Shown here piece by piece: positions 42,856-55,967 of a DNA stretch of 64,000 nucleotides; positions within the stretch are counted from its first letter, which is position 1; each line of letters begins with the position of its first letter. Position numbers and translations under genes: made by a program. This DNA is from Nymphaea colorata (Eukaryota; Streptophyta; Magnoliopsida; Nymphaeales; Nymphaeaceae), in NCBI RefSeq assembly GCF_008831285.2, contig NC_045141.1:11024106-11088105 (forward strand). Reading direction: 5' to 3'. A model generated the notes under the pieces. The model saw nothing but the letters and a program-made list of their open reading frames with translations, did not search any database and was not told where the DNA came from.

Positions 42856-44637
42856 GATGTTTGGAAGTGCCCATTCCAGTAAGTCATGCAAATGGTTAGG
42901 CAGCAGGCCATAGGATCGTAATTCTTCTTCCTGGCCTCCAGCAAGGTTGATTCAGAATGTGATTCATAAAAAACAGCTACTGCAACGAGTGCCTTTCCGT
43001 TCAACACCATGATGTTACATATTTTCAGGAAGAAGGAAACAAAAACTTCGATGTATCATAGTTTCTAGATTTCAGATGCTTTATTGGGTAATACATTTAC
43101 CAGAGTTGGCTCTATCGAGCTATCAGTTTGCAAGCTTCTATTGCGACATTCTTTGTTGCCCATAGTTCATCATCAGAATCACTGTCGCCTCCTCTACAGA
43201 AGGGTCCTGAATTGCCTCCACTGTTCTCATAGACCTAGTTGATCATTGGGTTGAAAACCATTTTGTCTTGTGCTTCTCCTTGGGATACAACTTTCCGTCT
43301 GTCAGCTTATTGTCCAACCACTCCATGGTTTCGTGGATCAAATCGATCTTTTTTTGACATCTGAATCAATCCTCTGATCTTCCATTTTATCTTTTCAGGG
43401 ACAATGTTGTTCATGTTATAAATGTAGGTTTCTTGGTTTTTATTGGCATCAGTTCGTTCCTTCATTCTCCTTCCTTCTCTGCAAATTCTACTACTCAATT
43501 AGGTCCATTATTATCTCAAACTATCCACATTAGTCAAGATGGCACTTATACCAAAAACTAACACACATGGAAAATACATATCAAACACTAAGATGCCCAA
43601 TATGTAATTGAGAAAAATTACCCTGAAATGTTAATTTGAAAATAAGCAATTTTTGTGGGTCTGTATGGGCCATTTGTCAACAAAATGCCCACACCTGCCT
43701 CCGCCCATGCATGCACTAAATTTTTGAAATTAATTTGTCTACAGAATTGCATAATGGTAACTTAAGCCGATCAACTAACAAGCAGAGATCTAAGTTACTC
43801 AACTCACAAACACAAAGCACTTTATCACTTTCAAATCATTATAAAAGTTTAAGGGCCACACAATTGTGGAACTTATTGTAATAGAGGAAATAGAACCCAG
43901 AGTTTATTACAACCCTTAAGTACAAGTAGAAAACAAACCACCTAAAAAAAATTAAACTATTTAAATCCTTAGGACAAGTTGGATTTGTCTAGATCTTGCT
44001 CCAAAACAGTTCTATCTACCCATGTTTGCCCTTTGCCATTCTGTTCCAAAGCCCTACTAAATCAGGACTTGCAAAATACTGCCACAGACCAACAACACCA
44101 ACAAAGATCTGCTAAACTAAAACTAAAATACATAAAGAGGAAAGACCTAATCTACCATACCTAATTGCTAAATAAAATATAAAACTAAAAAGTAACAACA
44201 AAGATGTACCAATGCTGAAAAGTTCAGAAGTTATCCACTAAACTATTGTCTCCACTGATTTATGCTTCTAAAAGGAGCCTTTATTGACTATTCAACTACA
44301 GTGAATCAACGTGATGCTCAGTTACTGGTTTAGTTGGGGATTCTCATAGGAAATTTGGTATCATGTTTAGACTGATATGATAATGAAGATTATGTGAAAA
44401 GTCAGACCCCATGTTGCAGATTGCAACTTCTGGACATGAATGCACCTTTCAATGTGATTACTCAAAACCGAATATAGTGGGATGTGACAATGGCTGCATC
44501 TGTTCCAAAAGTTGGTTCCACATCATGCTACAATGACCATGAAGGACCCAATTTCAAATTTTTAGCTGATATCTTCCCTAAATTCGACGAGCTATTCTCC
44601 ATGGAGAACTTGTCTTAGTAGAACAACTAAAGAACTT
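42856..44637. other. Intergenic sequence, nothing firmly recognised
   Basis: Only short frames. A stretch on the minus strand near 43130-43480 has acidic/Ser-rich codon runs (DSDDELWATKNV-like) broken by stops; it could be an old gene fragment but I cannot assign it. Confidence 0.35.
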
Positions 44638-44645
44638 GACTCATC

Positions 44646-45169
44646 TAAGGCTGTTCATGAGCCGAGTTCAAGCCAACCTGAGCTTCCTTGGACACACTCA
44701 AGTGGCATAAGCCACATCTAGCTTGGCTCGAGTTGTATAGCTGGAGCTCAGCTCAGCTCGAGCTAAGAGAGCTCGAACTCCGCTTGGCTAAGTTTGAGCC
44801 ATGGTTCGGCTCGATCTTAGCTGAGCCCTAGATAAATAAATATATATATATATATATCTTTTACTATAAAATGAGACCTTCAAGTTTGAACCTTGAAGCT
44901 GAGGGTTTCCAGCCTCAAAGAAGACCATTAGGGTCATTTTTCACTTGTGATTTAAAAGAAAAAAAGGTATTTTTTTACATATTCTTTCTCCACAAGCTTA
45001 TTCAAGTTCACCGAGTCAAGCCTACCTAGCTCATTCTTTACTCACTGAATTAAACGAGTTCATTTTTTATTTGAACTCAACTCATTTATTAAAGAGTCAA
45101 GTTCAAGTTGAGTTTTACGGGGCAAGTTCATGTAGAGCCCGAGTTGGCTCAACTCGTTGAACAAACCTA
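44646..45169. mobile_element. hAT-like MITE related in architecture to 26795-27555
   Basis: The ends TAAGGCTGTTCA and TGAACAAACCTA form a 12-bp imperfect inverted repeat. The flanks GACTCATC (44638-44645) and AACTCATC (45170-45177) form an 8-bp duplication with one change. Both subterminal parts carry GAGCTCGA/CTCGAGC or GAGTTCAAG/CAACTCG-type words, like the MITE at 26.8 kb. The middle has an (AT)n run at 44840-44858. No transposase is encoded. Confidence 0.75.
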
Positions 45170-45177
45170 AACTCATC

Positions 45178-46079
45178 TCAGAAGCACTCAAGGAACATTT
45201 CACTTAGAAAAAGAAAATGAAGGAAACAATGAAGTGATTCCATCAACCTTCAGTAACTCTTCAAGAACCTAAAACTTCTTAATAACTAAAATGCATAAGA
45301 ATGATCAATTGCGAAAGACAACCCTTGCTTTTCCTATATATGTTCTATAACCTATAACGTTAATAAAAATCCTAAGAAACTGATAAACTAACTTAGGTTA
45401 TTTTAAACATGTGATTTGGCATTTAAGAAAAAGTTCATTTGAAGCTTATCTGAAGTCTACATGAAATGATCCCTAAAACTCACGGTTTAGAGTCTAGGTT
45501 TGGGGCAGCAACGACTACTCCTAGTTTGCAAATCAAATATCAACATAATTACTCAATTATATTGCATTTTTTTCTGTTGAAATTTTCAAACCATGTTTGC
45601 CATCAAGAAGTGGGACATCATTGATTCATATCTAACATCATACCAGCGAGAAGGGCATAGTAATGGAACTCGACTCACTTGCTTCATCAAGTTGGTTTGA
45701 GGCATGTAGAGGAGATGAATCGAGCACTTCTCACTAGGAAATGCTGCAGACTATTGTAAGATAATGGCCTTTGGCACAAATTTATAAGAACTACTTGTTT
45801 AAGCTCACTTTTTTATGGTAAAGCAGGCGATTAGAGGGTCTTGAGGTGGGTAGGTATATCGTATGGCTGGAATTGGGCCCAAGACAAGATTGAATGGAGG
45901 GTAAGCAATGAGAAGCACACTCGTTTGTGGACAGATTGTTAGAGTTTTCATCATATTGATTCACATGATTAAGAATGAGCTCCATATCATGATTATGGGG
46001 AAAGTAGAGATGTTCAGCAGTGAGGGTATTAAGTGTCCAATCCCATTGATTTCTACCATGCTAAAGTAAGATTAAATGA
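45178..46079. other. Intergenic sequence, nothing recognised
   Basis: No supported gene or repeat. The last ~100 bp may already belong to the LINE relic that follows. Confidence 0.35.
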
Positions 46080-46330
46080 TTTAATAAGAGAGAGGTCTGG
46101 AAAGGGCAAGCTCCTAGAAAGAGTAATCGGTTTACTTATATATCCTATAAGGGTAAACTTCCTACTCTTAATAGGCTAAAGAAGCAGGATATAGATATGC
46201 ACCTTACCAATAGGTGTGTTGTTTGTGGTGGGACTCAAGACTTAATAAACATGTCTTGATTAAGTGTAAGGCAGCCAAAGTGGTGTGGGAATGGATAGCT
46301 TGCAAGTTTGGGGTCTTCAAACTTCGTCAA
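46080..46330 (+). pseudogene. LINE 3' relic (zinc-binding reverse transcriptase C-terminal domain)
   Basis: Codons read VWKGQAPRKSNRFTYISYKG, NRLKKQDIDMHLTNRC and VVCGGTQD, then after a shift a HVLIKCKAAKVVWEW-like string. This is the zf-RVT region that follows RT in plant L1-type LINEs. It is a short, frameshifted, isolated piece on the opposite strand from the large LINE downstream. Confidence 0.6.
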
Positions 46331-47474
46331 TGTGATATAGTATTTGAAATTAAGAGATGGATGAAAGTAAACAACATGGAGAACCAGATGTTGGCGAATA
46401 GTTTTATTGGTAACTTGTTGGAGGCATGTGGAATAGAAACACAGGTGTGCATAGAATGTAGACTATATCTGATTATATTTTGCAGCAAGAGGTCTAGAAG
46501 ACTTGTGTATATGCTTTTTGTTGTGTTAACTGGTCCAAAGAAGCTGAGCAAAAAAGTGAGTATATGGCTCAGCTTGTGCGTCTGCTGTGAAGAGAAAAAG
46601 GAAGACAGTGGTGTAGTTCTATTTTTCAATATCATAAATGTAAAGAATGGAGGAATATTGAGAGTAGATAAGTTGAGTTGTGTAGGTGACAGGTAGCTAG
46701 ATGTGGCTATAATGGTTGATCCTCATGAAAGGGAGATGGAAATCCTTGACAGAATGCCCTACATCCTAAAGAATATGGGAGGAGAGTTCGCATTATCTCA
46801 TCTAATGAAGATTGAGTAAGGAAAGTGCACCAGTTTTTGGAAGGAAAGAGAGTATCTTAGAAGTGGAGCTTATATGTTCTCTCCGATGTGCTTGGATTAA
46901 GGAGGGCCCAGCACTAGTTGAATAAGTGTCTTTGGTAGGGAAGAGATGCAAATTGATCTTGTCTTTTTATTGATTATACCAGCAGCTATAAATGCGGTCA
47001 ATTCTTTTTTGGTCTCTTGGAAAAGGTTGATTGAGTTCTTTTGTGAATTCCACTGCTAAGGTTTTTTTTTTATGACTGCCTCGTTATGTATATATTGTTT
47101 GCATTGATAAAGGCATGGATGTATCCCCCAACAACTTCTTTATTTGAACACCTCATAATAGTCGATTTTTCTGCTGAAGCAAAAGGTTTATGGTAATTAG
47201 AACTTTAAATTTGATACAATCATCAAACTATCTCTCAATAGAGCAATTTGCTTCTCTATTAAGTTTGTAAAGCTAATGATATGCATAATCACTAAAAATC
47301 AAGGCTCAACACAAGAAAAGATAAAGTTTGAAAACTGAGGCTCAACAAAGATAAGATAGAGAAACAAAACATGGGACATAGAATAGTGTGAAAATATTTT
47401 GATATATGGAGGTTTGGTCATGATATGTCCATGAAGGTAGATTCTACCATAAGTAAACATTATAGTCTTTTAAC
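46331..47474. other. Intergenic sequence left of the LINE
   Basis: A further stretch to about 46700 may be the decayed tail of the LINE relic. Beyond that I recognise nothing. Confidence 0.35.
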
Positions 47475-47850
47475 TAGTTTGGTCTACGATGTGCCAATAA
47501 ACCGGCTGTTGGGAAATAGGCTCCCTTCCGTTTATTGTAGAAAAATTAAGATGTGTACAGGTAGAAAAAACGATATTCAAGATGTTGAGCATCAGCCACA
47601 AAAGGAGATAAAAAAAACTCAGGCACGCATAACCCAGCTGCCCCAAAACCAAAACCAAAGGTCAAACCACCACAAGAGTAGATGTTTCTGATTAAAAAGC
47701 AAAGGACATTAAGCACAAATGGTAGCTGTAAAGTTAAGCATTAGCTGTCATCATCTCTCCCATCTATTTCCCCATCTTGATGCATATGCTTACCAGCCTC
47801 TATAGTGGCAAAAGTACCCTTACACATTGGTTGAGTGCCCTAATGTGTTG

Positions 47851-48099
47851 TCATTTATGATTAATCGGCATTCTGCCTTCCAGCACAGCTTTGAGTCTAC
47901 GCTTACAGCCTTCATTGTTCGCTATGATCGCAAAATTTCCATTAACTCTCTCAATAGATTGTAGCCAGCTATTCAACATGTGCAGTTCAGCCTCATCTTC
48001 CCTAAAGCAAGCTTTAGTAAAAAGGGCCTCACTAGATTGCATACTTCTTAATCTCCACATGCCCATTACCATGGTTTTAACACCCATCTTGCAGGTGAC
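47851..48099 (-). pseudogene. LINE ORF2 C-terminal end beyond the copia insertion
   Basis: An 83-codon frame continues the reading frame that ends at the copia boundary on the far side (53465). Codons before the insertion read NMEANVLQIV, and after it TCKMGVKTMVMGMW. No specific domain is recognised. The copia element lies between GTGAC duplicates (48095-48099 and 53460-53464). Confidence 0.55.
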
Positions 48100-48461
48100 T
48101 GATAAAAAAGGGATATGAAGAAGAATGAACAAGGAATTTTAACGAGGTTCGGTGCTGAAATCACCTACGTCCTCAAAGTCTCTCTACTCTCTTTTCAACA
48201 TGTTACGAGAGATAGAGGTTCCACTATTTAAAGAATACAAACACAATCTTGTACTCCTAAAATCATGGAGTTGATATACAACTTGTTTCCTTCAAAATAT
48301 CGCTTCATATTTTATCTCTTTCCATAGATAAAGAGATTTGGACGTCAACCTCTTCTTCACCCACTCCTGATTTTTTGGCAATTGGTTGCACCTTATCATC
48401 TTCTGATTTCCCCAACTTATGCGGATGATCATCTTTAGCCACATGAATTGATTCTCTAACA
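48100..48461 (-). repeat. 3' LTR of the copia element
   Basis: On the minus strand it starts TGTTAGAGAATC and ends TTATCA. Confidence 0.9.
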
Positions 48462-48474
48462 GCCCCCTCAAGAT
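48462..48474 (-). other. Polypurine tract of the copia element
   Basis: The minus strand reads ATCTTGAGGGGGC directly before the 3' LTR, the usual copia arrangement. The pol reading frame stays open across it into the LTR. Confidence 0.85.
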
Positions 48475-51470
48475 CAACGCTTGGTTTTCGACGTTGAGCT
48501 TGGTATGAATAAAAGCATGACGATCTTTGGCTAAGGGCTTAGTGAATATATCTGCAATCTGATCTCGAGTAGAAATGTAGCTAATTGTGAGCTCCTTCCT
48601 TGCTAATTTATCTTGAACAAAATGTAAGTTTATTTCTATGTGTTTGCTTTTGTTATGAAACACTGGATGTGATGCAAGGCAAGTAGCTCCAATATTGTCG
48701 CACCATATATTCGGTATGCTACAATTGGGTACATTAAGTTCTTTGAGTAGGTATTGTAGTCAAGTTATTTCTGCAACAGTATTTGCTAGAGCACGATATT
48801 CTGATTCTGTACTTGACCTTGAAACTGTGGATTGTTTTTTCGCACTCCAAGGTATAAGATTTGGTCCAATGAAAATAGCATATCCTGTAGTGGATTTTTT
48901 ATCATTTGGATCTCCTGCCCAGTCTGCGTGAGAATAGACATTTATGGAATAATATTGTCCTTTGCATATAACAAAACCATAATCAATAGTTCCCTTTAAG
49001 TATCGTAGAATTCTCTTGACTGCTTTCCAATGTTCATTAGTCGGAGCATGCATAAATTGACAAACTTTGTTTACTGCAAAGGAAACAACTGGTCTAGTAA
49101 GAGTAACGTACTGAAGTGCTCCCACAGTGCTTCTATAGATACTTGGATCTTGAAAAGCTGTACCGGAGTGGAGATGCAGTGTTGGAGAGACAGCCATGGG
49201 AGAGTTAGCAATTTTGGCATCAAGTAATTTTGTTCTTCGCAATAAAACTCCAATATACTTTCGTTGTGATAATAGAACTCCTTGCTTATGGTTTTCAACT
49301 TCAATGCCTAGAAAAAAATGTAAGTCTCCAAGATCTTTTAAGGCACACTCTTGTCCAAGCATGCGTTTAAGATCATGCACCTTTCTTGGAGAATTTCCAG
49401 TGATAATGATATCATCTACATATATAAGAATGAAAACTATATAATTCTCTTGTCTTAGAATGAAGAAGGAATTGTCTGTTTGCGCACCTTTGAATCCCAT
49501 TTGTTGAAGAATGAGGCTGAGTCTTGAAAACCATGCTCTTGGAACTTGCTTGAGTCCGTAAAGGGCTCGTTGAAGCTTACAAACATAGTTTGGAAAATTT
49601 GAATCTTCGAATCCTTGTGGTTGATCCATATAAACATTCTCATTGATGTGCCCATGAAGAAAAGCATTTTGTACATCAAGCTGCCGTAAATACCAATTTT
49701 GTGTGATAGCAAAAGAAATAACAGTTCTGATTGTGGTTGGTTTAACTACAACTAAAAGTCTCGAAATAATCTACTCCTTCTTGCTGACTATATCCTTTTG
49801 CAACCAACCTCGCTTTGTATCTTTCTAAACTTCCATCTACTTTACGCTTTATCTTATAAACTCATTTGCATCCCACAATATATTGCTCATTTGTACGAGG
49901 AACAAGAGTCCAAGTATGATTTTTCTTCAATGCAGTAATTTCATTTCTCATAGCAGTGATCCAATTTGGATTCTTGCTTGCTTCTTGAAACTGTATATTA
50001 TCTTGATCCTGAGAGAGCTTGGCTAAGAGCGTCTGTGGAAGAGAGTGTTTTGTTGAGTAAACCTTTGGTTTCAATATGCCATCTTGGAATCTAGTTGTCA
50101 TATGATGAGTTCTTGTGAGAATTGGTGGAGGAGTCGTGCTTTGATTTGCATTCTCACCTTGACAAGCCATGCTTTGATCTGGATTCTCAGATGGACCATT
50201 TGATTGATTAACACCAGTAGGAGTTTCGTGTGTCTTCTCAATATTGTCATCACCACTTTGAGATAATGGATATTGTATAGTGACAATCTGGTTGTCATGA
50301 CTTTCCTTTCTGTAATTTTCCTTGTCAAATCTCTCTCCATTTTGATGGAAGGAGAACCAGTTTTCATAAAAAATAACATGACGTGATATAAAAACTCTTC
50401 CTGTTATGATATTGAGACCAAAATATCCATGATGCCTTGGTGTATAGCCGAGAAAAACGCATTTTTCAGATTTATGCTCAAATTTATTTTTTTTGTACGG
50501 CCGCAAGCATGGGAAACATGCACACCCAAAGATTTTTAAGAAATTGTAATCTGGTTTGGTTTTGAACATGACTTGAAACGGACTTAGTCCTCCAAGAATT
50601 TTGGTGGAAACTCTGTTTATAAGATATGTGGCTGTATGGAAGGGATAAGACCAATACTTGTTTGGTACGCATGCATCAGCCATCATAGTGAGCCCGGTTT
50701 CAACAACATGGCGATGACGTCTTTCAACTGCACCATTTTGTTATGGAGTGTGAGGACAAGAAATCTTATGTCCAATGCCATGTGATTCAAGAAAATCAGT
50801 AAGACCTTGATATTCTCCACCCCAATCGGAATGCAGAAATTTAATTTTTGCACCTGTAACAAGCTCAGCATGCGATTTAAACTTTTGAAAACTTCATATA
50901 AGTCTGATTTGTTCTTGAGAAAGTATATCCAAGAATATCTTGAATAGGCATCAACAAATAAAGCATAATATCTATATCCATCAATACTAGTTATGGGCGC
51001 AGGGCCCCAAACATCAAAATAAACAATATCTAAGAATCCATGTACTGGTGTAGAAGTCTTGTTAAAGGGTAGACGATGACTCTTACCCTTTTGACAAGCT
51101 TCACACACTTTATGTTGCATAAAATCATCATAAGGCAAACCAAAATTATTCAAGATGTTCATAACATTCTTTAAAGAGGGATGACCAAAATGTCTATGCC
51201 AAGTGTCAACCGAGTCCTTGACGCCAACATCTCTAGTGGTGAAAAAGACTTGCTTGTTCTTGTTCAAGGTCAGTTTGTATAAACCTTCTTCAGTTCGACC
51301 TTGAAGCAGCACTTTCCTTGAGGTGAGATCAGGTGAAATTCAAAGAAAACATTATTCTCCTTAACAAATTTGTGTACTGACATGAGATTCTTAGAGATGG
51401 TAGGTACATGAAGAATATCACTCATGACAAATCTGTCAAAAACAGTAGAACCAATGTGGTTAATAGCCAA
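48475..51470 (-). pseudogene. Copia pol: integrase, reverse transcriptase, RNase H
   Basis: Integrase: the zinc-binding part WHRHFGHPS...CEACQKGKSHRLPF (about 51180-51050), then core words YFDVWGPAP and FVDAYSRYSW, a frameshift near 50880, and a core end from 50686. RT: YVCKLQRALYGLKQVPRAW, the catalytic YVDDIIITG (about 49420), LKDLGDLHFFLGIEV. RNase H: HADWAGDPNDKKSTTGY, STESEYRALA, and NKSKHIEINLHFVQ (about 48650). Breaks include a shift after the protease (about 51480), an integrase shift, a stop near 49860, shifts at 49720-49630, and a stop at 48760. The order integrase-RT-RNase H defines Ty1-copia. Confidence 0.9.
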
Positions 51471-52561
51471 ACCTGATCCATCTCCAATAAGGACACCATC
51501 ATCACCTTGATACTCGAGTGTAGAGATAAGTTGTTCAAGTCACTGGTCACATGATGCGATGCCCCAGAATCTGGATACCAGTTTTGACTATTGGTAGAGC
51601 TTTGGTGAGGGGCCGGGGCCACATGATATGCTTTTGGTGCCAAAGAATGATTATTTTGAGCATAAGAGGCAAGTTGATAGCAGGAGCGTGCAGAATGGCC
51701 AGGTTTTTCACAAATTTGGCAAGCGATACGAGGTTGATTACTTTGAGATCGGCCTCCACGATTTCTAAAATTGCCACCACGGTTTGCTCTTCCACCACAA
51801 TAAAGTGATCCTCCACGGTTTTGATGGTGAGAAAAGAAACTAGTCTTGTTTGTCAAATTAATAGAAGCATTTAGCTGATCAGTTTCAACACCAATACTCT
51901 CTATTATATTGTGTTCTTGATTCAAGAGTAAACCATGAAGCTCTTCCAACATCACTGGTGTAGATCGGGTCTCCATTGAGACCCTAAAAGCATGATACTC
52001 ATTTGGCAGTCCTTTCAATAAATACATGATAAGATCATCTTCATCAACAGGTTTAAAGGCAATAGCTAATTGATGGGAAATAGATTTTGCATGCTGAAAG
52101 TATTCATCTACTATCTTGTTTCCTTTCTTTAGATCCTGAAATTGACCTCTAAGATGAATTATGTGTGAACGAGAATGGGAAGCATATGATCTTTTTAGGA
52201 CAGACCAGATTTCATATGCAGTTTCCAAGCCAATGACTTGACTCAAGAGGTTTTCACTCAATGAGGTGATAATCCAACTTAAGACAAGCTGATCATGCTT
52301 TAACCATAATATATAATCAGGATTAACATCATCAGAATTTCCAACAGTTTTGGGCGGACAATGGATTGTTCCATCAATATAACCCATGAGCCCGTAAGTG
52401 ATCAAGATGGGTTTGAATTGGGCAGCCCAAAGCATATAATTATCTGTTGTAAGTTTGATAGAGAGAAACTGAGAAAAGTTTGACGGCACCTGGTTGAAGT
52501 TGAAGCTAGTGTTGAGAGTTCTGTTCAACATTGAAGAGGTTGACGATGAAGATGTTGTCAT
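51422..52561 (-). pseudogene. Copia gag and start of protease
   Basis: The start is chosen at 52561 (MTTSSSS) although the frame is open from 52648, because the upstream codons look like a hydrophobic non-gag extension. It contains copia gag words LTTDNYMLWAAQF, HDQLVLSWIITSLSENLL and YEIWSVLKRSYASHSRS, an Arg/Gly-rich stretch, a CX2CX4HX4C zinc knuckle (CQICEKPGHSARSC, about 51730-51690) and the protease catalytic DSGASHHVT (about 51555). A frameshift soon after separates it from the rest of protease and pol. Confidence 0.9.
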
Positions 52562-53082
52562 CACTAAATGAAGCCGATGAAGCCACCAAAAGAAAACCAA
52601 TGAAGCCGATGAAGTCAAACGGATGAAGGCCAAAGACGCGAAGGCCAAAGGCTACTGTGTCTTCGTTTAACGTATTGCCGGCACTTTGAAAGAGTGGGCA
52701 CTGCTCAGATAGCGGGACACGCTGGTGGGATTCATCGAGCAGCTTTGACACGGTGAATGAAGATGTGTCGGGGCACGCCGAGTTCGTCGGATTTTCCCGG
52801 AATCCCTCTTTCGTGCCGAAAAAAGCACAAAAATTGTAGCAGACTTCAAAAATCTATTTCTCCCTGATTTCTGAACGGTTTTGGATGGGTAAGGGCTCAA
52901 AATACTCGGAATTTCGTCAGCTTTCTCTTCAGATCATCAAAAACACGTTTTGATCTCAGGATCGGACAGATTTAACGCCGAAAGTAGTTGGACTCCACCA
53001 GAAATAAAGAACACACGTCCGAGGGAAGAATCTCTGTGGAATGATTCACCATCCAAGGATCAATACCTAGAATAGATACCGT

Positions 53083-53097
53083 GATGCTCTGATACCA
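53083..53097 (-). promoter_or_regulatory. Primer-binding site of the copia element
   Basis: The minus strand reads TGGTATCAGAGCATC immediately after the 5' LTR end, an initiator tRNA-Met match. Confidence 0.88.
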
Positions 53098-53459
53098 TGA
53101 TAAAAAAGGGATATGAAGAAGAATGAACAAGGAATTTTAACGAGGTTCGGTGCTGAAATCACTTACATCCTCAAAGACTCTCTACTCTCTTTTCAACATG
53201 TTACGAGAGATAGAGGTTCCACTATTTAAAGAATACAAACACAATCTTGGACTCCTAAAATCATAGAGTTGATATATAACTTGTTTCCTTCAAAATATTA
53301 CTTCCTATTTTATCTCTTTCCATAGATAAAGAGATTTGGACGTCAACCTCTTCTTCACCCACTTTTGATTTTTTGGCAATTGGTTGCACCTTATCATCTT
53401 CTGATTTCCCCAACTTATGCGGATGATCATCTTTAGCCACATTAATTGAATCTCTAATA
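53098..53459 (-). repeat. 5' LTR of the copia element
   Basis: Same length as the 3' LTR. Its first dinucleotide on the minus strand is TA instead of TG, a G-to-A change that would prevent a new insertion from this end. Confidence 0.9.
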
Positions 53460-53464
53460 GTGAC

Positions 53465-55780
53465 AATTTGAAGTACATTGGCTTCCATGTTTAAGCTTAA
53501 GAGAATGCCCTCACACAGGAGTCCAGTCAGCAACCAAGTCGACATGACCTTTTGTTCCTTGTCCTCTAGCTGCATACTTTCAAACACCTCCTTAGCTAAG
53601 TACCAAACAACAGAGAAAATCTGTTCAATTGTGAGTGTGGTCATTCTCTCATGTGCCAATTCATTAATAAACCACCACAACTTCCAAACAATGATTGAGA
53701 ATAGCAACATCCAACATCTTCTAAGCCATTTATCCTTGAAAGACACCTTGTTTCAAAGCTGGATTTCTTTATTTATACTTTGTTGTGGGAGCCTACTCCT
53801 GCCAAACTTTGAAATGGTCTTGCTTCACACCATTTGCATTGCCGAACACTTGAGGAGGACATACAAATTGCTGTCCTCCTTTCTTTTGCATGAGTGGTAT
53901 CTATTTGCCAAATGCACTCTGTGCCTTTGTAATATGTCTTGAGTGGTCAGTCTCGTGAGGCTGCCAATGTAAGTAGTCCAACTTGCTGTAGCTGAAATAT
54001 GTCTATTCCATATACCTTTCTGTCAACCCTCATGACTACCCTTTTGTCTTATGGCTTCACAAATCCACCTAGAGCTTAGTTCCTTGAGTTCCTGGGCATT
54101 ACTAACTAGTAGGTCAGCCCCACTAGCTAGTTGAATATACCCAGTCGCGGCTAATGCCTTGCTCAGCAGAGCTAGTCTAGCCTCACCCATCTCCTTTACC
54201 TCATCCATTCAATGCTTCCATTGATCAATTATGACACCATATTCCTCCCTACTCATTGATTTCACCAAAATTTCATCATGCCACCAATATGGCTAGAAAG
54301 AGACTGATTTTCCATCATTAATCTTCCACTTCATCCATTTTTCTATCTTATCCTAGCCTTTTTCTAAGTTTTTCTAAGCCCAAGAGCCCCTCCATGGTTT
54401 TCACACTGCCCATAAATTCTTAGATTTAAGATATCTCGCCCTGCACTACTGAGCAAAGAGGAAGTTTTCATTAAAGGAAAAGAAAAGCCTACTCGCTAGT
54501 AGTCATTAACATCCTCAAGAAGGTGTATACTAATCCCTCCTTCCACTTTGGTCTTGCACAATGAACGCCAAGCTATTTAGTGAATATGTCAGTTGTCCTA
54601 AGTATCAGCCCAAATGAACCTGGCCGTGCATCTCTCAAGCTTCTTCACTACATCTCGTGGGAGAGAGAAAGATTGCATCCAAAACTTATCCATGGAGCTC
54701 AGGTTATGAGTGATAAGGTAAGCATGTCTTGCATAAGATAGGAGTTGGGATTTCCAAGGTGTCATCTTCTTCTCAAATTTAGCAATCAACCCTTACGCAA
54801 TGCTCCACATTTAAGTTCCTCGTCAAAAAAGGAACACCCCAGATATTCCTAGGGCAACCTAACTACCTACCAGCCACCAATGTTGGCCAACCTTTGCTCT
54901 AGTGGAGCGTCTATGTTAAAGGTAAACAAAGAGGATTTGGAGTTATTGATTATGAAGTTCACTCTCTCTTTTAATTGGTTTAACATTCTCTTGATGTTGG
55001 TAAGTGATTTTCACTGAACCAACACTAAACAGCATGAGATCATCTACATCTACAAACATTAGGCAACGGACATCTGGTATGCTCTAACTGAGGAGGGGAG
55101 GTGAATGGCCCTCACTCTTTGCCCCTTAAGATTCCTAGCTACAATTTCCATTACTAGGATGAATAGGTAGGGGGGACATTGGGTCGCCTTGCCTAACACC
55201 CCTCGAAACAGTGAAATCTCTTCCCACCTTTCTATTAATTATCATTTCATAAGAGACTAAGGAAACACAAACCATAAGTTTTTGCACACATAACCGTGTG
55301 AAATCTAAGATACCAAAGGCAGTTTTGTAGGAATCTCCAAGATATTCTATCATATGTCTTTGAGATGTCAAGTTTAAAACATGCCACTGCTTCTTTCCTA
55401 TTGTCAAATAAATGAACCAGCTCATTGGCCATAGTAAACTGATCATGGATCACTAAACTTAAAAAAGGCCCCTTCAATTATCCCAATCAATCAGGGCAGG
55501 ATCTTCTTCATGTGTTGAACCATAACTCTAGCAATCACCTTGTAAAGGTTATTGCAGAGGGCAATGGACCTAAAGTCCTCAATCCGCCGAGCTCCTCTTT
55601 CTTAGGGATGAGCATTAAGTCAGTTCTGTTTAAGCTCGCACCATCTTCTCTGTTCTCAAAAAATTGTCCACCACTCTCTAGATATCTAGTTCAATCTCCT
55701 CCTACATGATTTGACAAAAGGAGTTCAGGAACCCATCAGGCCCCGAAGAACTATCCTCGTCAAGAGTCATAACTGCTTTC
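53465..55780 (-). pseudogene. LINE reverse transcriptase and C-terminal region
   Basis: RT blocks in order: DEDSSSGPDGF (about 55760), CFKLDISKTYDRISWRFLQ (about 55380), VSRGVRQGDPMSP (about 55190), the catalytic FVDVDDLMLF (about 55060, usual FADD), and the post-RT WKSQLLSYARHAYLI...SLPRDVVKKLERC (about 54740). A Trp-rich ending WLRRCWMLLFSIIVWKLWW (about 53720) fits the zf-RVT/tail region. At least several stops and shifts occur. These are hallmarks of plant L1-clade LINEs. Confidence 0.85.
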
Positions 55781-55967
55781 TCAACCTCCGCATAGGTGGC
55801 TGGTCCCAAAAGGGAGGAGTTCCCTTTTGTGTTGAGTTTTCCCTCCCAAATGTCATTGGGGATATCGCCACTCATTCTATCATCATTAATGATGCATTCA
55901 AAATAGCTGCTAGTTGCTAACTGCTTCTAACACGCTTTCGGGTGTAGAGAAGATTTGGCCTGCCACC

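Larger units (their letters stand above)
48100..53459 (-). mobile_element. Ty1-copia LTR retrotransposon, full length but inactive
   Basis: It has 362-bp LTRs at 48100-48461 and 53098-53459, the 5-bp duplication GTGAC (48095-48099, 53460-53464), a PBS adjoining the 5' LTR, gag with zinc knuckle, protease, integrase, RT and RNase H in copia order, and a polypurine tract next to the 3' LTR. I counted about 14 differences between the LTRs (3.9%), mostly transitions. With a rate of 1.3e-8 per site per year, as used for grasses, that is roughly 1.5 million years; the rate for this plant is unknown. Frameshifts and stops break pol. Confidence 0.92.
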
